Source: Thermothielavioides terrestris NRRL 8126
Taxonomy: Eukaryota > Ascomycota > Sordariomycetes > Sordariales > Chaetomiaceae
Assembly (NCBI RefSeq): GCF_000226115.1
Contig: NC_016462.1
Coordinates: 1,488,001 to 1,552,000, forward strand
Direction of reading: 5' to 3'
Length of the DNA: 64,000 nucleotides
Every line of letters begins with the position of its first letter. Position 1 is the stretch's first letter. The position numbers were made by a program, and so were the translations under genes. Shown piece after piece: positions 60,501 through 64,000 of this stretch. The notes beneath the pieces are model-generated. The model made no database searches. It saw only the letters and a program-made list of their open reading frames with translations, and was not told the origin of the DNA.

Positions 60501-61800
60501 CAACAAGGAGCAGCTCGAGATGGCAGAGTCGATCCGAGTCTCGGCAGACCTGCTCTTGACGGTCATCAACGACATCCTGGATTTCTCGAGGATGGAAGCG
60601 GACAAGATGAAGCTCTACATCATCGCCTTCAACCCGGAGGAGATGGTGCGAGAGGTCGTCCGGGCCGTGTCCTATAGCAACAGGGAGAAGACGTCCAAGA
60701 AGAACGTCAAGATCAGCCAGGACATCAACCTGCCGCCCATGCTCATCTACGGAGACCCGATTCGCCTGCACCAGGTCCTCGGCAATCTTATCAGCAACAG
60801 CCTCAAGTTTACCGAGGACGGTTCCATCACAATCGGCGCCCGGGTCGAGTCGGAGACCGAAGACAACGCGACGCTGACGTTCTGGGTCAAAGACACGGGC
60901 ATCGGCATCTCGCCACAGCAGCTCGAGAACCTCTTCCAGCCGTTCAGCCAAGCGGACGCGAGCACGGCACGGAAGTACGGCGGCAGCGGCCTCGGGTTGA
61001 GCATTTGCAAGTCCCTGATCGAGACGATGATGAAGGGAAAAATCCACCTCGAAAGCCAAGAGAACGTCGGCACCACAGCGTGGTTCACCGTCACCTTCGA
61101 CAAGGCCAGGCCCGAGGTAGCCGCCGGCGACGAGCAGACGACCCCGCGCGGCACTCTCCCGGAACCCGTCAGGCCGTATCCGACCAGGCAACCGTCAACC
61201 GTGGCGACCGGCAAGGAGCCCTCCGCACCGGCCTTACTCCCCGCGCCCGTCTCCATCGCCCCAGAGCTCTCCCGCATTCCCAAAGACCAGCTCCGCATCT
61301 GCATCGCCGAAGACAACGCCATCAACGCCCGCATCGCGCTGCAGTATCTGCAGCGGCTGGGGTACCCGCACGTCGACACGTACGACAACGGCCTCAAGGC
61401 GGTCGAGGGCCTGCGCGAGAAGGCGCGGCAGGGCGCGCCGTACCACATCATCCTGATGGACGTGCAGATGCCGGTGCTCGACGGCTACGAGGCGACCAAG
61501 CTGCTGCGCCACGACGAGCTCGAGTCGGTCCGCAAGGTCCTCGTCATCGCCATGACCGCCTCGGCCATCCAGGGCGACAGGGAGAAGTGCCTCGCCGCCG
61601 GCATGGACGATTACCTGGCCAAGCCGGTGCGGTCCGAGGTGCTCAAGAAGAAGCTGGATGCGTACACCTCGGGCGGGGCCGCCGGGCCTGGCCCTGGCGC
61701 GGCGCTGCCGGCGAGAACCGCGGGGCAGGTGCAGAATGCGCAGAATGGATTGATCAGGGCGCCGGCGAATGGGCAGGCGCAGGGTGTGTCGTCCCGATGA
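54571..61800 (+). CDS. Group X hybrid histidine kinase (pseudokinase-ATPase-GAF-HisKA-HATPase-REC)
   Basis: Single exon, 2409 aa, of the group X class that includes fission yeast Mak2/Mak3 and Chk1-type kinases. Order: Ser-rich N-terminus; protein-kinase-like domain (~150-420) in which the catalytic loop reads IIHGELRGDAF (His258) and the DFG position reads VSFGSG, so both catalytic Asp residues are missing; AAA/NACHT-like ATPase with Walker A GAGGLGKS (~612-619) and a FICFCLDDLQYADDES Walker B-like segment; long TPR-like helical region (~1050-1690); GAF (~1740-1885); coiled coil rich in Ala/Glu/Lys; HisKA with His1956 in SHELRTPLNGVIG; HATPase (NLISNSLKFT, DTGIGI, GGSGLGL); receiver with Asp2297 in LMDVQMPVLDG. 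No TM segment. Expected to act in oxidative-stress phosphorelay through HPt and Ssk1/Skn7-type regulators. Confidence 0.93.
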   Translation: MDSAAWPPNDQLLESPAHILERLHHIAGYTWDESLPPFHSTYDNWHVFGARFVSPYSTPPPGANVLAAPSPHHSGSPPAVSSRPSSSRPSSSADHRSHASSSDSESVTDRSAPSLPPSSSTAATESPVVEQRVVARVSYHVLREERAFQISKSLVSSVDPKGERIVKPLDVMRLPQMPGDRAPIIVTIYEDPGPNYLFKVLDFGPAFYFARKQNDRWEPCRSEPPTLDPPLSLQHFLDFAIGAAQCLEIVHHGQGIIHGELRGDAFHYNIETNRVKLVSFGSGLRSFEHGLTSTGWSALSKALGAKHKLQYISPEQTGRMPSEPDTRTDIYSLGVLFWALLTQQPVFQGETPLDVVQAVLGRRIPNVSAIRMDVPEVIARIIQKCTAKNVSDRYYSAGGLRYDLVSVQKMLGDGNSAALRDWPIASRDVSSSFRLPTAMIGRDRERAELVKIIERAAKAHSVTHNGNISRHSDGSSLGTEAGDAGDASSDCASSTGGSNRQGGSATQAATDAKPRAESHQSPQAVDSTTASISTISSAGSVGSLLSGPFRPPRAWDRSSYLDSGSGVDGQNSEPSRHGATMAADSSSTCLPRHLSSAKFRRQGHCEIVLIEGAGGLGKSCLVQSVLADARRRGYCATAKFDRARKTPFGPLLKLLSSLFRQVQGERNTDTPFHQALRQYVRPVWPMLHKVLGLPEFLLPPADSQLTWSSSDPQAARPNLRRRGSSPGLSTPSALRASSGSSVQSSRDFLRAGTSTKTNRLLNTFVDVLRMFTQQKFICFCLDDLQYADDESLELISQIVSTRLNLMLIITYRPDEMAPETVQKILNPPKSEDYPRTGGLTTTKITLEPLGEEDIVEYVSGTLSLPKEEVLPLALVIQSKTAGNPFYMREMLSAGHRKKCIWYDYIAGHWKYDLDKLFDQFQGEQDYDVLDTAFITRRLSELPAASRSILAWAALLGQTFSFELICKLMDGQRYADDCLGNADELPVTASSQEDVVAGLEAAIQAFIIVPCDRDDRFRFAHDRYIQAASALKECNARAMHFVIAQVLLKHYSHDPTLRDNAASHICESVDIIKKRVSHRQPFRKLLFEHAQEATESGARPTAAKYYSNAVALLQSNPWDEGAEDVSYDETLQLYLQAAECYLFMGHQSAASVLLQTIFNHARTALDKAPAWVLQSRIYAQSGDSVQAVDSLKHCLRALDVELDDCPTMEKCDEQYGRLAEKIRASERPAVLSPSCSKDQMLASVGAVLAETTSTAWWTDCLAYYQLALRMMETHFSRGAYPQSGLAFLYMSIIALSRFNDTKFAEELSGISVELMDKFHDPFSLARGYMVHANLMGHVPDPIGISASRLEGMVDYAAAAGDRISTILNFGLAALLRFFASENCADLEAFCQYGCEEIPSWHLDTRGGTLLIAVRQVCRALQGKTRTSKPLEVMSDEHHDAETYKKWLAAHTNNGGRSLLVYETMEIVPLFLYGHYERAIEIGKACQERANLLWSARNTRLAMLFYGLALAGTVIRRQQDPRSPGDEMPKSRIEETAREINEVNRKIKDWQGLDNLNYLAWSKLLDAAVCEMVGDHGAAIRQFEEALDHASEHNFTFEEALGNYLMASIFVRNKARRSARSALRDAVALYRQFGATGIADRIESDHSILLQRAMRNPRTLDQAVQTDFAGDAASVQYRVVDGEAGEDSQQATQAAVAALKGERMTAWRGSMQPEAGAGLPALDMIDLHAILVSSQVISSVLRVDELLKTMCDVILQTCSGSATLAAIVVQDEGSSDWCVAASGDPERGAEAHIPGIPLSVTDLVAENVVLYCTRVREVVFLRDLLTDERFGNVSEQWLRRNPGSKAVIAIPICHGSDSLLGVLYLEGAPGSFTDRNVSVLQLLVNQIGISYSNALAMKAVEKVSAENISMVELQKRALAKAIEAETKAKNAEAEAIRNVKLAEEATKAKSIFLANVSHELRTPLNGVIGNSELLRDSNLNKEQLEMAESIRVSADLLLTVINDILDFSRMEADKMKLYIIAFNPEEMVREVVRAVSYSNREKTSKKNVKISQDINLPPMLIYGDPIRLHQVLGNLISNSLKFTEDGSITIGARVESETEDNATLTFWVKDTGIGISPQQLENLFQPFSQADASTARKYGGSGLGLSICKSLIETMMKGKIHLESQENVGTTAWFTVTFDKARPEVAAGDEQTTPRGTLPEPVRPYPTRQPSTVATGKEPSAPALLPAPVSIAPELSRIPKDQLRICIAEDNAINARIALQYLQRLGYPHVDTYDNGLKAVEGLREKARQGAPYHIILMDVQMPVLDGYEATKLLRHDELESVRKVLVIAMTASAIQGDREKCLAAGMDDYLAKPVRSEVLKKKLDAYTSGGAAGPGPGAALPARTAGQVQNAQNGLIRAPANGQAQGVSSR

Positions 61801-64000
61801 GATGGATGGGACGGTACAAGATGATGATTTGTATGGAAGAACGAAGAATGAGCTGGGGCACGGTTGGGACGGATTTTCGGGGCTGTTGATGGATGCCGTT
61901 ACCATGTATGTCTGTATGTCTGGCTCACTGGCTCACTGGCGGGTGGTATACATCATGGATACACGGATTGCATGGATTGCATGGACTGCATGGATTGCAA
62001 TGGATTGCATGGATGGATGGATGGACGGATTGGGTGAACAGCAGGTTCTAGACGCGAACTGCTCTTTGCATTTTCCTCAGGTGTATTCTTGAGCTCTGTT
62101 GGGTCGACCTACCAACCGGTCTGGTTCTGCGTAGATACCTAGGTCCCTTTACGCATGGGCTTTTTGGGGGGTAATGACTATACCATTTTCCTTCCGCCAA
62201 CTGAAGTTTCCTTCTTCATGTATCATATATACACATGGCTGCAAGGGGTCCACTGGCATTGCGGTGATATGGTCTTGCGACGGTCCAGGGGGAGGTGGAC
62301 GGGGGAGAGGAGAGTATGTGTGCGGGAGCACATGGTCTACTGGCTGCTATACCAGCTTCTTTTTCATCCCGCGGGTTGGGAGTTACTTGGATGGGCTGTG
62401 AAGATGCACAGTGCTTCCCCTCGCCGGCAGCGACGGACACGATTGCTAGGCGTGCTAGAGCATGAGACAGGTTGCGATCCATACAGCCGGCCGTCTTGCA
62501 CCAGAACTCAGCCCAAGTTGATAGCTAATAGTAGGGACGTTTGAGGGCAGCTTGTCTGTCTGTCTGGGAACTGTGAAGCAACTGGGTAGGCCTCCTGGTG
62601 CTCTGGTGGTGCTTCCCCCCCTTTCTCCCCCTCTCTCCAGAATACGCAAGGACACACGCACTGGTGCAGAATAGAGGTGGAAGATCCCTAGGTACGCATC
62701 CATTGTGCGGGTCCCACGACTCTAACTCGTGCCAGCACTGGTAGATGGCGTTCGTCAGCACCGGGATGACTCGACGCTGGTCCCGAAGACTCCCCATCAG
62801 AAACACAGAGCGCCCATATGGCACGGGATGCCGTTATTCCTTCCATGGCGGATAACTCTCACTGGTGAGCACCGGTGAGCCAGCAAGCATGCATGTCGCT
62901 CACCGGCTCCGGCGCCCCCTAGCTTGGTCGAATGCTGTTCCACATACACGACCGTCCTCAATGCCATACTCGGTCCACTGTGTTTCTTGCCGGTGGTTGC
63001 ACGACGTATGGGCATCAGCGGTTTTAAGACAGGCTTCGTGTTTCTGCAAGGATCGAAGAGCTGTGTTCCGGCTCCTGTCAAGCCGGCTTTCTCGAGAGGT
63101 CTCGGGAGAGCAGCGCAGAATGCAGGCCGCATCAACTACTCTCTCTGCGAAGCCCCAATGAGGAGGCGACATGCTGCCGAGTCCTCCCCGGTTGTCGTCA
63201 AGCTCAGCCCGTATATACTCCCGATCGGCGCGTCCCGCATGACCGCGTGCGACATGGCAAACCCGAATTCTCACTCTCCCCTTACCCTCATGTCTCGGGA
63301 GTGACGGGCAGGCACCGCCCCAGCCACGCGTATACGCGCGGCAAACAGAGTCACCGCCAATGTGGCGCCCAAGCCCCGTGTGATGCCCCCCGAAGGTGGA
63401 CGTTGTTCGGGAACTCGAACGTACGGCCTTTTGCGGAGCCAGCTCCTGCACCTTTGAGACAGAATTGCCCAATCCGGAGATGCGCGAGAGCGAGTGACGG
63501 GCAAAGCAGACCAACAGAACGCCGCAAGCCATCTAGGTACCTACCTAGCTAGGTACGCGCGACATTCGATGAGCGATCTCTTCTCCCGCCGTCCCGCCGA
63601 CTGCCGGCCGCCACGCTGCAGAGAGGACGCGCGGACTGCCGTGCACTCCGTACAGACATGCCGTAACCACGGGCATGTGCTCGCCCACCCGTTGCGACGT
63701 GACTGGGCTCGGTATCCCGCAGTTCTCGTGCCGGCGGCTGTGATAGATAGATCGGACGCCACGCCTCAGTTTGACGACGACGGGAGCGGGATGCTGTCGA
63801 CAAGAACTTAGCGCAGCCAGCCACTCACGCCGGCGGCTTTCCAGCTCATCATTTCACCGCTGCCCTCCCATAATCGCGGCGTTGCATATTCCCCTGCACG
63901 CCGCCGTGTTGCTCCCAGCCCAGCAGGTTTCAGACAGATTCCGCAGCTGACTTGCGGTGGGTTATGTGCAGTTATGGCGGGCGGCGAGAGACACGAGAAA
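61801..64000. other. 3' flank of the group X kinase, gene-poor
   Basis: 2.2 kb to the window edge without a recognisable gene. It contains the GGATTGCAT tandem repeat (61965-62029) and CTAGGTA-type motifs (62136-62144 and 63532-63555). Frames around 62900-63530 have no homology I recognise; a gene beginning outside the window cannot be excluded. Confidence 0.4.
61965..62029. repeat. GGATTGCAT tandem repeat grading into GGAT repeat
   Basis: Five copies of a 9-10 bp unit (GGATTGCAT with single substitutions or one inserted A) run directly into four GGAT/GGAC units. It lies in the likely 3' UTR of the group X kinase gene. Confidence 0.9.

Noticed and set aside
54571..61800. Secondary-metabolite or mobile-element origin for the very large ORF
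   Set aside because: Domain order kinase-like, ATPase, GAF, HisKA, HATPase, REC identifies a group X histidine kinase; no synthase or transposase motif present.
63380..63470. Possible tRNA because of a TTCGAGT-like segment on the minus strand
   Set aside because: The flanking bases do not form a T-stem or acceptor stem, and no anticodon arm could be drawn. No tRNA gene was convincing anywhere in the window.

Overview
This window looks like nuclear DNA of a filamentous ascomycete. The evidence is GC-rich genes split by short introns (about 50 to 330 bp, GT donors, CAG or TAG acceptors, visible CTGAC/CTAAC-type branch sites), compact convergent and divergent gene pairs, and protein families typical of Pezizomycotina (group X hybrid histidine kinase, UDP-galactopyranose mutase, DUF2293 protein). 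The similarity suggests Sordariomycetes, possibly Sordariales/Chaetomiaceae; that placement is inference. No bacterial, organellar, CRISPR or intact transposon sequence was seen.

Layout from left to right. VPS20 (ESCRT-III) is followed by a convergent DUF2293 protein, a DHX35-type DEAH helicase, a SKG6-like single-pass membrane protein, a decayed polyol/sorbitol dehydrogenase pseudogene, ribosomal protein eS10, the ubiquitin-fold splicing factor Sde2, a divergent pair of respiratory genes (cox12 and an MLRQ/NDUFA4-like protein), a PPIE-type RRM protein, SEC31 (COPII) and GET2. Next are a hybrid histidine kinase of about 2005 aa, SSL1 (TFIIH), 4-hydroxyphenylpyruvate dioxygenase divergent from a TTC36-like protein, NCE101 divergent from ribosomal protein eL27, a DMT-family sugar-phosphate/nucleotide-sugar-type transporter, UDP-galactopyranose mutase, and a group X hybrid histidine kinase of 2409 aa. 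Four gene-poor stretches (34.6-37.5, 46.8-50.5, 52.5-54.6 and 61.8-64 kb) carry only short recurrent motifs.

Most genes are core housekeeping functions: splicing, translation, transcription and repair, ER insertion and export, respiration. Two features suggest shared function. The HPPD/TTC36 pair joins a tyrosine-catabolic enzyme with the homologue of a protein reported in mammals to stabilise that enzyme. The cox12/MLRQ pair shares a short promoter with two CCAAT boxes. Two multi-domain hybrid histidine kinases of different architecture lie about 20 kb apart and probably feed the same phosphorelay. Intron-exon models were built by hand from reading frame, splice signals and family alignment from memory; no search was run.
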